Shown here: positions 21,321 through 29,380 of the stretch, one piece after another | How the letters are laid out: every line of letters begins with the position of its first letter | Position numbering within the stretch: the stretch's first letter is position 1 | Assembly (NCBI RefSeq): GCF_003626575.1 | Contig: NZ_RBDY01000015.1 | Span: 62,001 to 126,000, forward strand | Reading direction: 5' to 3' | DNA from: Streptomyces radicis | Lineage (GTDB): Bacteria > Actinomycetota > Actinomycetes > Streptomycetales > Streptomycetaceae | Length of the DNA: 64,000 nucleotides | Program-made: the position numbers and the translations under genes | Notes under the pieces: generated by a model | Database searches by the model: none | Seen by the model: the letters and a program-made list of their open reading frames with translations, nothing else | Told to the model about the DNA's origin: nothing

Positions 21321-21893
21321 ATGACGCCCGAGGTAGCCACCCTGGTGGGGGTCGGCATCGCGACGGCGGGAACGGTCGGGGCCGGGGTCCTCGGCTTTCT
21401 CGCCGGACGGACGCAGGCCAGGAGCATGCTCGACGGGGTGCGGGTGCAGCTGGCCGGGCAGCGGCAGTACGCGGTGTGGCAGGCACGGTACGACGCCTAC
21501 CTGGCGTTCCTCGTGGCCATGGACGACGTCAGGCGGGCGATCGGCGACGTGCGGCGGATCGAGGAGCTGCGCTTCCGGGGCAGCGGCTCGGGCCAGGGGC
21601 TCGGCGAGGCGCGGCGGGACCTCGACGGGTTCATCGACGCCCTGCAACTGAGGCGGTCGACGCTGGGGCTCACGCTCGACGGCGCGGAGGTCGACCGGGC
21701 GGAGCGCATCCAGGCCACGGCGCACCACGCCGTGGCACGGCTCGACGCCTGGCTGCTCGCCGCCCGCGTCGAGGAGCTGGACTACGCGGACGCCCTGAGG
21801 GCGCTCGACGAGAGGACCGCCGCGCTCGGCGCCGACCTGCGCGCGTGGACGGACGGCGCGCGGCGCCAGCTGGAGTCGCAGACGCTCACCTGA
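21321..21893 (+). CDS. Small membrane-anchored helical protein, unknown function
   Basis: The protein has 190 residues from the ATG at 21321 (MTPEVATLVG); the frame stays open upstream to 21216, but that stretch looks non-coding. One Gly/Ala-rich transmembrane helix (about 5-28, ending GFLAGRTQAR) is followed by a charged, heptad-rich helical domain. The topology is a single N-terminal anchor with a cytoplasmic coiled coil. Similar small proteins are common in Streptomyces and uncharacterised. It is divergent from the subtilisin and convergent with the HTH-cupin gene. Confidence 0.65.
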   Translation: MTPEVATLVGVGIATAGTVGAGVLGFLAGRTQARSMLDGVRVQLAGQRQYAVWQARYDAYLAFLVAMDDVRRAIGDVRRIEELRFRGSGSGQGLGEARRDLDGFIDALQLRRSTLGLTLDGAEVDRAERIQATAHHAVARLDAWLLAARVEELDYADALRALDERTAALGADLRAWTDGARRQLESQTLT

Positions 21894-21928
21894 GGCGAAG
21901 GGCCCGAACGCGCCGAACGCCCGGTCGC

Positions 21929-22600
21929 TCAGCGGTGGATGATGAGCCAGGTGGCCACGGCCGTCGCCGTCTCCGACCTGTTGCTGATGATGTGTGGCCT
22001 GCGGCACGGATAGGTGATCGAGTCGCCCGCGCGGAGGGTGACCGTCTCCGCGTCGAACTCGATGGTCAGCTCGCCCTCGGTGACGGTCCCCACCTCGTAG
22101 CCCTCGTGCTTGAGGAACTGCCGGTGCGCGTTCGAGACGGACCCCGGCGGATAGGTCGACTCGAAGAACTCCACGTCGGGCACGGGGGCGGGGGACAGGC
22201 GGCGGAAGACGACGCCGCCGTCCAGGAAGACGGGGGCGACCTCCCACGCGCGGCGGATCGCGATGGGCCCGGGGTCGCCCTCGTCCGCTCCGGCCTCCGA
22301 GGCGTCGAAGACCGCGGCGAGGGGGACGTCGAGCGCGGTCACGATGGCGATGAGCCGACTGACCGAGGGGCGCAGCGCGCCGCGCTCGATCTGGGAGACC
22401 GCGCTGGCCGAGATCCCCAGCTCGCGCGCCAGGGCGCGCAGTGACTTCCCCGAGCCGAGCCGCAGTTCGCGCAGCCGCGCGCCGAGGCGTTCGTTGCTCA
22501 CGGCCTCGACCTCCGCGCGCCCCGGCTCGGGCGCGCCGGTCCCCGGCGTCGGCGCGTCGGCGCCGGTCGCGGTACCGGACTTCGACATCCAGGCGGTCAC
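21929..22600 (-). CDS. XRE-family HTH-cupin transcriptional regulator
   Basis: The protein has 224 residues from the GTG at 22600, which has a GGGGGG tract seven bases upstream; the frame is open further upstream to 22648. An N-terminal helix-turn-helix (about 38-95, LRALARELGISASAVSQIERG) is followed by a C-terminal cupin (YEVGTVTEGELTIEF, then RAGDSITYPC). This layout is typical of PuuR/SutR-like regulators that sense small nitrogen or carbon metabolites. It is divergent from the NCS1 transporter/racemase operon and probably regulates it. The ligand may be the hydantoin, allantoin or related compound imported by that operon. Confidence 0.85.
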   Translation of the reverse strand: MTAWMSKSGTATGADAPTPGTGAPEPGRAEVEAVSNERLGARLRELRLGSGKSLRALARELGISASAVSQIERGALRPSVSRLIAIVTALDVPLAAVFDASEAGADEGDPGPIAIRRAWEVAPVFLDGGVVFRRLSPAPVPDVEFFESTYPPGSVSNAHRQFLKHEGYEVGTVTEGELTIEFDAETVTLRAGDSITYPCRRPHIISNRSETATAVATWLIIHR

Positions 22601-22643
22601 GGCTGGGCCCCCCAATGGCGACACATCGTTTACACGGTCGAAA

Positions 22644-22659
22644 AACACCCCGGAGTGTT
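22644..22659. promoter_or_regulatory. Inverted repeat between HTH-cupin gene and NCS1 operon
   Basis: AACAC-N6-GTGTT lies in the 148-bp divergent gap, 44 bases upstream of the cupin-regulator GTG. It is a plausible operator for that regulator, but no consensus is known to me. Confidence 0.4.
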
Positions 22660-22748
22660 AAGCGATAGCTTCACGGGCGCGCCCCACACTCCACCGCCAC
22701 GCTACTCCAGCTTCCGCACGAGCTTCCTCACGACGCCATGGAGCTGTC

Positions 22749-24275
22749 ATGACCGAACACCTGGAAGCGCCCGCCCGCCGGGCCGAGCCGACCCCCTCGG
22801 ACGACCGGCCGCCCTACGACCCCAGCCTGACCAACGAGGACCTCGCGCCCGTCGAGCGACAGAGCTGGTCCTCGTACAACATCTTCGCGTTCTGGATGTC
22901 CGACGTGCACAGCGTCGGCGGCTATGTCACCGCGGGCAGCCTGTTCGCCCTCGGCCTCGCCAGCTGGCAGGTGCTCTTCGCGCTCGTGGCGGGCATCCTC
23001 ATCGTCCACGTCTTCTGCAACCTCGTCGCCAAGCCGAGCCAGGTCACGGGCGTGCCCTACCCGGTCATCAACCGAGCCGTCTTCGGCGTGCGCGGCGCCA
23101 ACATCCCCGCCGTCATCCGCGGCGCGATCGCGATCGCCTGGTACGGCGTGCAGACCTACCTCGCGTCGCAGTCGTTGCTCATCATCTTCATGAAGTTCTG
23201 GCCGGAGTGGTCCGCCTCGCTCAACGACACGACGATCTTCGGGCTCTCGCCGCTCGGCTACCTCTGCTACGCCATCCTCTGGGTCGCCCAGGCCGCCGTC
23301 TTCTGGCGCGGCATGGAGTCGATCCGCCGTTTCATCGACTGGGCGGGCCCCGCCGTCTATGTCGTCATGATCGTGCTCGCCGGCTACCTGGTCAGCCGCG
23401 CCGGGTGGGAGAACATCAGCTTCAACCTCTCCCAGGGCGACTCCCTCGACTTCGGCGCCTCCCTCCCCGTCATGCTGAGCGCCATCGCCCTCGTCGTGTC
23501 CTACTTCTCGGGCCCCATGCTCAACTTCGGCGACTTCGCGCGCTACGGAAGGTCGTTCACCGCGGTCAAGCGCGGCAACCTCCTCGGCCTCCCGGTGAAC
23601 TTTCTCTTCTTCTCCCTCCTCACGGTCATCACCGCGTCGGCCACCGTGCCGGTCTTCGGCGAGCTGATCACCGACCCGATCCACACCGTGGAACGCATCG
23701 ACACGACGTTCGCGATCGTCCTCGGCGGGCTGACGTTCGTCATCGCGACCATCGGCATCAACATAGTCGCCAACTTCATCTCCCCGGCCTTCGACTTCTC
23801 CAACGTCAGCCCACAGAAGATCAGTTGGCGCGCGGGCGGCATGATCGCCGCCGTCGGCTCGGTGCTGCTGACCCCCTGGAACTGGTACAGCGACCCCGAC
23901 GCCATCCACTACACCCTCGGCCTGCTCGGCGCCCTCATCGGGCCGCTGTTCGGCATCCTGATCGCGGGCTACTACGTCATCAGCCACCAACGCGTCGACG
24001 TGCACGCCCTGTTCACCCGCGACCCCGAGGCCCGCTACTGGTTCAGGGGCGGCGTCAACCCGAACGCGCTGTGGGCCACGGTCGCCAGCGGCGTCCCCGC
24101 GGTCGCGTCCGTGCTCGTTCCCAAGCTGCTGCTCGACCTCGACCTCACCACGGCCGACCTGACGGAGATCTCCGACTACAGCTGGTTCATCGGCTGCGCC
24201 CTCGGCTTCGCGACGTTCATGGCGCTCGAACGGCGCTCGCCCCGCATCGTCCCGCCCGAGGTGCCCGCCCCGTGA
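22749..24275 (+). CDS. NCS1-family nucleobase/hydantoin/allantoin permease
   Basis: The protein has 508 residues and about 12 hydrophobic segments. The N-terminal NCS1 hallmark is present: NEDLAPVERQSWSSYNIFAFWMSDVHS, then an Asn/Pro-rich first helix region and the conserved SGPMLNFGDFARYG. The family couples uptake of purines, pyrimidines, hydantoins or allantoin to Na+ or H+. The stop overlaps the next gene (GTGA), which encodes a hydantoin-racemase-like protein, so a hydantoin or ureide substrate is favoured over cytosine. The divergent HTH-cupin gene is the likely regulator. Confidence 0.9.
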   Translation: MTEHLEAPARRAEPTPSDDRPPYDPSLTNEDLAPVERQSWSSYNIFAFWMSDVHSVGGYVTAGSLFALGLASWQVLFALVAGILIVHVFCNLVAKPSQVTGVPYPVINRAVFGVRGANIPAVIRGAIAIAWYGVQTYLASQSLLIIFMKFWPEWSASLNDTTIFGLSPLGYLCYAILWVAQAAVFWRGMESIRRFIDWAGPAVYVVMIVLAGYLVSRAGWENISFNLSQGDSLDFGASLPVMLSAIALVVSYFSGPMLNFGDFARYGRSFTAVKRGNLLGLPVNFLFFSLLTVITASATVPVFGELITDPIHTVERIDTTFAIVLGGLTFVIATIGINIVANFISPAFDFSNVSPQKISWRAGGMIAAVGSVLLTPWNWYSDPDAIHYTLGLLGALIGPLFGILIAGYYVISHQRVDVHALFTRDPEARYWFRGGVNPNALWATVASGVPAVASVLVPKLLLDLDLTTADLTEISDYSWFIGCALGFATFMALERRSPRIVPPEVPAP

Positions 24276-25024
24276 AGCGCGTCCGCGTCATCAACCCCAA
24301 CACCAGCCTGGCCATGACCGAGAGCATCGGCCGCCGGGCCAGGGCGGTGGCGGCGCCCTCGACCGAGATCACCGCCGTGAGCCCGGCGATGGGGCCCGAG
24401 TCGATCGAGAGCCACTACGACGAGGCCCTGGCCGTGCCCGGCGTGCTCGCCGAGGTCGCCGCGGGGGAGTCGGGCGGGGCGCACGGCCATGTCATCGCCT
24501 GCTTCGGCGACCCGGGGCTCGACGCGGCGCGCGAGGTGGCGGTCGGCCCCGTCGTCGGCATCGCCGAGGCGGCGATGCACCTCGCCACCCTCGTCGGGCG
24601 CGGCTTCAGCGTGGTGACCACCCTCTCCCGAACGGCCGGGCGCACCTGGGACCTCGCACGGCGCTACGGCTTCGAGCGGGCGTGCCTGGGCGTGCACGCG
24701 TGCGAGATCCCGGTGCTCGACCTCGACGACCCGTCCCCCGAGACGGTGAGGACGCTCACCGAGGCGTGCCGCGAGGCCGTCGCCCGCGACCGGTGCGACG
24801 CCGTCGTGCTCGGCTGCGCCGGAATGGCCCCCCTGGCCCCCGGGCTCGCCGGGAGCGTCGGGGCGCGGGTCGTCGACGGGGTGACGGCCGCGGTGAAGCT
24901 CGTCGAGTCGCTGCTGGCCCTCGACCTGCGGACCGCCAAGGGCGGCGAGTACGCGGCCCCGCCCCCCAAGCGCTACGCGGGCCCGCTCAGCTCGTTCGGC
25001 CGCCGCGGGGCCACCACGCCGTGA
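24272..25024 (+). CDS. Asp/Glu-hydantoin racemase family protein (HyuE-like)
   Basis: The protein has 250 residues with the family features: N-terminal RVINPNTSLAMT, a first catalytic Cys in ACFGDPGLDAAR and a second in VLGCAGMAPLA. Members are cofactor-independent two-cysteine racemases acting on 5-substituted hydantoins, or allantoin racemases. The GTG start overlaps the transporter stop, so the pair is coupled. The 3' end overlaps the convergent ABC gene by 52 bases. No hydantoinase or carbamoylase is adjacent, so the rest of the pathway must be elsewhere. Substrate is inferred from the family only. Confidence 0.87.
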   Translation: MKRVRVINPNTSLAMTESIGRRARAVAAPSTEITAVSPAMGPESIESHYDEALAVPGVLAEVAAGESGGAHGHVIACFGDPGLDAAREVAVGPVVGIAEAAMHLATLVGRGFSVVTTLSRTAGRTWDLARRYGFERACLGVHACEIPVLDLDDPSPETVRTLTEACREAVARDRCDAVVLGCAGMAPLAPGLAGSVGARVVDGVTAAVKLVESLLALDLRTAKGGEYAAPPPKRYAGPLSSFGRRGATTP

Positions 25025-26685
25025 ACGCGCCCCGCCTCCAGCCGCACCACCCGGTCGGCCGCGGCGATCACCTCGGCCCGGTGCGTGACCGCGAGCACCG
25101 TCCTGGCCGTCGCCAGGAGGTTCGCCCACAGCGCCCGTTCGGTGTCGAGGTCGAGCGCGTTGGAGACGTCGTCGAGCACCAGCAGCTCGGGGTCGCGCAG
25201 CAGCGCCCTGGCGAGGGCCACCCGCCTGGCCTGGCCACCCGACAGCCGCGCCCCCCGGGGCCCGACGACGGTGTCGAGCCCCTGCGGCATCGCCGCCAGG
25301 TCGGGCCCCAGGGTGGCGAGCTCGAGCACCCTGAGCACCTCGGCGTCGTCGCACTCGACGCCGAGCCGCACGTTCTCCCGCAGCGTGCCGCTGAACAACG
25401 CCGGCACCTGCGGCAGATACGCCACCCGCGGCGGCACCATGAACGCGCCGGGATCGGCGACCACCTCCCCGTTCCACCGGATCTCCCCGCCCGCGGGCAG
25501 CACCCCGAGCAGCGCCCGCAGCAGCGTCGTCTTCCCCGCGCCGACCGGCCCGGTGACCACGGTCAGCGTCCCTGGCCGCACCGACAGGTCCACACCGCGC
25601 ACGCCCCGGTCCGTGCCCGGGTGGAGACACGTCAACGCGGACACCGACAGGGAACGCAGCGGCTCCCGCCGGGGCGGCCCCGGCGCGGGCGGCGCCGCGT
25701 GGTCGAGATGGACGAGCGCCGCGACGGCCACCTCCCCCGGCCCTTCGGCGAGTTCGCCAAGGCGCCCCAGCGAGACCCCCGCCTGCCTGATCCGGCCGAG
25801 TAGCATGCCGAGCGCGTTCACGGCCTCGCCGATGAACTGGGTGTAGAAGACGAAGAGCGCCAGGTCGCCCACCGAGAACGCCCCCTCCCGCATCCGGCCC
25901 GCCACCAGCAGCAGCACAAGGCCGGTGCCCAACGCGGTGGTGACGCGGAAGAGCGACTCCTGGGCGGAGGCGAGCGCCTCGTCCCGCACGGCCGCCGCCC
26001 GCCGCCGGTCGCTCGCGACCCGCAGCCGCTCGGTCATCCGCCCCTCGGCGCGCGCCGCCTTCAGTGCGAGGAAGCCGCCCACGGCCTCGCCCACCACGGT
26101 GCTGACCTCACCGGCCGCCGCCCGGCTCGCCTCCCTGCGGCGCCCCACGGGCCCGTTGAGCAGCCGCCCCAGCACGGTGACCACGGCGATCACGGCCACC
26201 AGACCCGCCGTCGCCACCGCGTCGACCCGTGCCATGACCGCGATGGCGACGCCCGCGATCGCCAGGCGCGCGACGTTCGACGCGGACCAGATGGCGAAGA
26301 CGCCCACCTCGTCCGCGTCGCCGCCCAGCCTGCTGACCACGTCCCCGACCGGGTGCCGCAACGCCGTGGCCGCGGGGCGGCGCAGCACCGCGCCGACGAC
26401 CCGGTCCTGAAGGCCCGAGCGCACCGTGTACGTGTAGGTCGGCTCGACCCGGCTGAGCACGACCCCGTACCAGAGCACCAGCCGCGCCGCCTCGTTGACC
26501 GCGAGCAGCGCCGCCCACAGCACGATCGGGCCGCGGTCCTGCGAGCCGGTGGCCAGGTGGTCGAACACGGCCTGGAGCAGCAGCCCCGTCAGCAGGATCG
26601 TCACGCGCAGCAAGGTCCACAGCGCGTCCAGGAGCAGATGGGGCCGTGGGCGGCCCGCGAGCAGCCGGAACAGATGCCAGGTCAC
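24973..26685 (-). CDS. ABC exporter half-transporter A (catalytic Glu replaced by Asp)
   Basis: The protein has 570 residues: an N-terminal six-helix exporter domain, then a nucleotide-binding domain with Walker A GPVGAGKTT (Lys385), intact signature LSGGQARR and Walker B VLDD. The usual catalytic Glu after Walker B is Asp506 (LDDVSNALD). Its start overlaps the stop of half-transporter B (ATGA), so the two are made together. An Asp at this place, with an altered signature in the partner, is the pattern of heterodimeric exporters with one degenerate ATP site (TM287/288, BmrCD). Substrate is unknown; drug, lipid or peptide export are possible. Confidence 0.9.
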   Translation of the reverse strand: MTWHLFRLLAGRPRPHLLLDALWTLLRVTILLTGLLLQAVFDHLATGSQDRGPIVLWAALLAVNEAARLVLWYGVVLSRVEPTYTYTVRSGLQDRVVGAVLRRPAATALRHPVGDVVSRLGGDADEVGVFAIWSASNVARLAIAGVAIAVMARVDAVATAGLVAVIAVVTVLGRLLNGPVGRRREASRAAAGEVSTVVGEAVGGFLALKAARAEGRMTERLRVASDRRRAAAVRDEALASAQESLFRVTTALGTGLVLLLVAGRMREGAFSVGDLALFVFYTQFIGEAVNALGMLLGRIRQAGVSLGRLGELAEGPGEVAVAALVHLDHAAPPAPGPPRREPLRSLSVSALTCLHPGTDRGVRGVDLSVRPGTLTVVTGPVGAGKTTLLRALLGVLPAGGEIRWNGEVVADPGAFMVPPRVAYLPQVPALFSGTLRENVRLGVECDDAEVLRVLELATLGPDLAAMPQGLDTVVGPRGARLSGGQARRVALARALLRDPELLVLDDVSNALDLDTERALWANLLATARTVLAVTHRAEVIAAADRVVRLEAGRVHGVVAPRRPNELSGPA

Positions 26686-28451
26686 GCCGTCACCTCCGCG
26701 GCGCGCCAGCGGCGGCCGAACTCCGAGCCGGGGTCGGCCAACAGCGCCTCGCGGCGGCCGAGTTCGAGCACCTCGCCGTCCCGCAGCACCAGGATCCGAT
26801 CCGCGGTGCGCGCCGCCTCCACCTGGTGGGCGATGACGACGGCCGTCCGCCCGGCGAGCAGCCGCTCGGCCGCGGCCCGGAACGCGCGGCGGCCCGCCGG
26901 ATCCAGCCGGGACGACGCCTCGTCCAGCACCACAAGGCCGGGATCGACGATCAACACCCGTGCGAACGCCAGCAGTTGGGCCTCGCCCGCCGAATGGCCC
27001 ACGCCACCGGAGCCCAGCACCGTGTCCAGCCCGTGCGGCAGCCGTTCCAGCCAGTCGCCCAGGCCCACCTCACACAGCGCCCGCCTGATGTCCTCGTCCG
27101 GCACGCCGGGGTCGAACACGGCGACGTTCTCCCGCACGGTGGCGTGGAAGATCCACACCTCCTGGGTGACAAGGCCGACCTGTCGGCGCACCGAGTCGAC
27201 CGACAGGCCGCGGAGATCCTGCCCGTCGAACAGGATCCGCCCCGCGTCGGGGTCGGCGAGCCGGAACAGCAGCTTGGTCAGTGTGCTCTTCCCCGCCCCG
27301 GTGCGCCCGAGGACGGCGAGGCGTTCCCCCGGCGCCAGCCGGAGGGACACCCCGCGCAGCGCGAACGCCCCGTCCCCGTAGCCGAAGGACACCTCCGCGA
27401 GCTCGACGGCCATGCCGCGCGCGGCCGTGCGCCGCAGCCGCCCGGGCCCGTCCGGCACGGCCCCCCGCTCGGCGAACAGCTCGCCCACCCGGCCCAGCGC
27501 GGCCAGCGCCTCCTCCAGGTCATGGACCTGATGGGCGATGTGCAGCAGCGGCATCTGGAGCATCCCGGCATAGGCGACGAACACATACGCGCCCCCCACG
27601 GTCGTCTGCCCCGAGACGAGGAGCAGGGCGCCGACCAGCACGGCCAGGAGCAGCCCGAACGACGCGAGCCCCTGCGCGGCGGCGGGCCAGCGCACCCCCA
27701 GCGCGGCGGACCCGCGGGCCGCCGTCAGCAGCCGCGCGGCATGGGCCCAGAAGCCGCGCCGCACATGGTCGCGAGCGCCGTTGGGGCCGATGTCCTCCAG
27801 GCCGCCAAGGCGCTCCGCCAGGTGGCCGAGCAGCCGGGCGGTGGCGGCCCGGTGCTCCGCAGACGCCGGGACCGCACCCCCCACCAGGCGCCGCAGCAGC
27901 AGCACGGCCCCGACCACCAGGGGCGCGTAGCACAGGCCGACGCGCCAGTCCTGGACGGCCAGGGCGACGCCGATGCCCAGCAGGAGCAGGGAGTTGGAGA
28001 CGATCAGCAGGAACATCCGCGAGAAGAAGTTGGCGAGCTTGCCCACGTCGCCGTCGATCCGCTCGATCAGCTCACCGCCCGAGTGGCGCTCGGAGAAGGC
28101 GAGATCGAGGCCGAGGACATGCCGGGTGAGATCGACCCGCAGCTCGTTGGTCGCCGACCAGGCCACGCGCGCGGCCAGCACGTCCCCGGCCACGAGCAGC
28201 AGCTCGGTCAGCACGGCGAGCGCCATGAACGCCGCCGCGAGCGAGGCCAGCGACGACGTGTCGGCCGACTCCGCCGCCCGGTCGATGAAGCGCCGCAGGA
28301 GCTGCGGCGTGACGACCGCCATCGCCGTCGACAGCAGGAGCAGCGCGCCGAGCGCGGTCAACGCGCCCCGCCGCGCCGCGAGATACCGCAGCGCGAGTCG
28401 CGGCGGCGGCGGGCGGTCGGCGGACGCGGTCGGCGCGGTCGGCGTGGTCAC
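26682..28451 (-). CDS. ABC exporter half-transporter B (altered signature motif)
   Basis: The protein has 589 residues: six transmembrane helices (about 25-320), then an ATPase domain with Walker A GRTGAGKST (Lys388) and canonical Walker B plus Glu (VVLDEASSRLD). The signature is HSAGE (486-490) instead of LSGGQ. In a head-to-tail dimer this signature faces the Walker A/B of protein A, which also lacks its Glu, so both defects fall in one composite site while the other stays canonical. It is the first gene of a two-gene reverse operon and is divergent from the LPMO gene. Confidence 0.9.
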   Translation of the reverse strand: MTTPTAPTASADRPPPPRLALRYLAARRGALTALGALLLLSTAMAVVTPQLLRRFIDRAAESADTSSLASLAAAFMALAVLTELLLVAGDVLAARVAWSATNELRVDLTRHVLGLDLAFSERHSGGELIERIDGDVGKLANFFSRMFLLIVSNSLLLLGIGVALAVQDWRVGLCYAPLVVGAVLLLRRLVGGAVPASAEHRAATARLLGHLAERLGGLEDIGPNGARDHVRRGFWAHAARLLTAARGSAALGVRWPAAAQGLASFGLLLAVLVGALLLVSGQTTVGGAYVFVAYAGMLQMPLLHIAHQVHDLEEALAALGRVGELFAERGAVPDGPGRLRRTAARGMAVELAEVSFGYGDGAFALRGVSLRLAPGERLAVLGRTGAGKSTLTKLLFRLADPDAGRILFDGQDLRGLSVDSVRRQVGLVTQEVWIFHATVRENVAVFDPGVPDEDIRRALCEVGLGDWLERLPHGLDTVLGSGGVGHSAGEAQLLAFARVLIVDPGLVVLDEASSRLDPAGRRAFRAAAERLLAGRTAVVIAHQVEAARTADRILVLRDGEVLELGRREALLADPGSEFGRRWRAAEVTA

Positions 28452-28520
28452 GTGGGCTTCCCCTCGGTCGCGGCGGATCCCAGCAGTACCACGGAGCCGG
28501 GTGGGTTCCGCCCGATATGG

Positions 28521-28535
28521 ATTGAACGTTTCAAT
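28521..28535. promoter_or_regulatory. ATTGAA-N3-TTCAAT inverted repeat upstream of ABC exporter
   Basis: This short AT-rich perfect inverted repeat lies in an otherwise GC-rich gap, 70 bases upstream of the ABC operon start. It is a possible operator or promoter element for that operon. Confidence 0.35.
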
Positions 28536-28560
28536 TCCCGGGTCCGCGGGGAACGTTCAG

Positions 28561-28580
28561 GATTGGGAGCGCTCCCAATC
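28561..28580. promoter_or_regulatory. CebR-type operator (perfect 20-bp palindrome) upstream of LPMO
   Basis: GATTGGGAGCGCTCCCAATC is perfectly palindromic. Its core TGGGAGCGCTCCCA (28564-28577) matches the published Streptomyces CebR box for the cellobiose-responsive LacI-type repressor. It lies 39 bases upstream of the LPMO ATG. The match is seen directly; binding is inferred. Confidence 0.85.
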
Positions 28581-28618
28581 GGCTGAGAAACCCCCCACCT
28601 CCTGGACGAGGAGACGCA

Positions 28619-29296
28619 GTGTTGACGCTTCGACACGATCGCACCGCCGCGCGCGGCTGGACATCGCGCGCCCTTCTGGCGGTTCTGGCCGCCGCTGTTC
28701 TTCTGGTGACTCCGTGGTCCAGCCCCGCGGCCACCGCCCACGGCTCGACCGCGGACCCCGTCTCCCGCAACTACGCCTGCTGGCAGCGCTGGGGCAGCGA
28801 CTTCCAGAACCCGGCCATGGAGCAGGAAGACCCCATGTGCTGGCAGGCGTGGCAGCACGACACCAATGCCATGTGGAACTGGAACGGCCTCTACCGCGAG
28901 GGCACCGGCGGCGACTTCCAGGCGTTCATCCCCGACAACCAGCTGTGCAGCGCCGGTCAGACGGAAGACGGCCGGTACGACTCGCTGGACACGCCGGGTG
29001 CCTGGAAGACGTCGCAGATCGACAACGACTTCACGGTCGACGTCGTCGACCAGGCGTACCACGGGGCCGACTACCTCGAGGTCTATGTGACGCGGCAGGG
29101 CTACGACGCCGAGACGGACGCCCTGGACTGGGGTGACCTGGAGCAGGTGGCCTCGACGGACCGTTACGCGCCCGCGGGCAACTACACCGTGGACGTCAGC
29201 GCGCCTGGCCGCACCGGGCACCACGTGGTCTACACGATCTGGAAGGCGTCGCACGCCGACCAGATCTACTTCCTGTGCAGCGACGTGACCTTCTGA
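28619..29296 (+). CDS. Secreted lytic polysaccharide monooxygenase, AA10 family
   Basis: The protein has 225 residues with a long signal peptide ending AATA; cleavage leaves His41 as residue 1 (HGSTADPVSR). The copper histidine brace is His41 and His148 (QAYHGADY), and the C-terminal core ends WKASHADQIYFLCSDV, as in Streptomyces AA10 enzymes. It cleaves crystalline cellulose or chitin oxidatively outside the cell. There is no carbohydrate-binding module. The CebR-type box just upstream points to cellulose use and induction by cellobiose. It is a single-gene unit followed by a strong hairpin. Confidence 0.93.
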   Translation: MLTLRHDRTAARGWTSRALLAVLAAAVLLVTPWSSPAATAHGSTADPVSRNYACWQRWGSDFQNPAMEQEDPMCWQAWQHDTNAMWNWNGLYREGTGGDFQAFIPDNQLCSAGQTEDGRYDSLDTPGAWKTSQIDNDFTVDVVDQAYHGADYLEVYVTRQGYDAETDALDWGDLEQVASTDRYAPAGNYTVDVSAPGRTGHHVVYTIWKASHADQIYFLCSDVTF

Positions 29297-29309
29297 CCGA
29301 CCACCCCAC

Positions 29310-29350
29310 GGGCCCCGCCCGCGCGTTCTCCCGGCGCGCGGGCGGGGCCC
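29310..29350. terminator. 16-bp perfect-stem terminator, LPMO/MFS convergent
   Basis: GGGCCCCGCCCGCGCG (29310-29325) pairs perfectly with 29335-29350 across a 9-nt loop. It lies 14 bases past the LPMO stop and serves both convergent genes. Confidence 0.85.
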
Positions 29351-29380
29351 GATCGTGGAACGGCCGGGCGCTGGGCCGTC

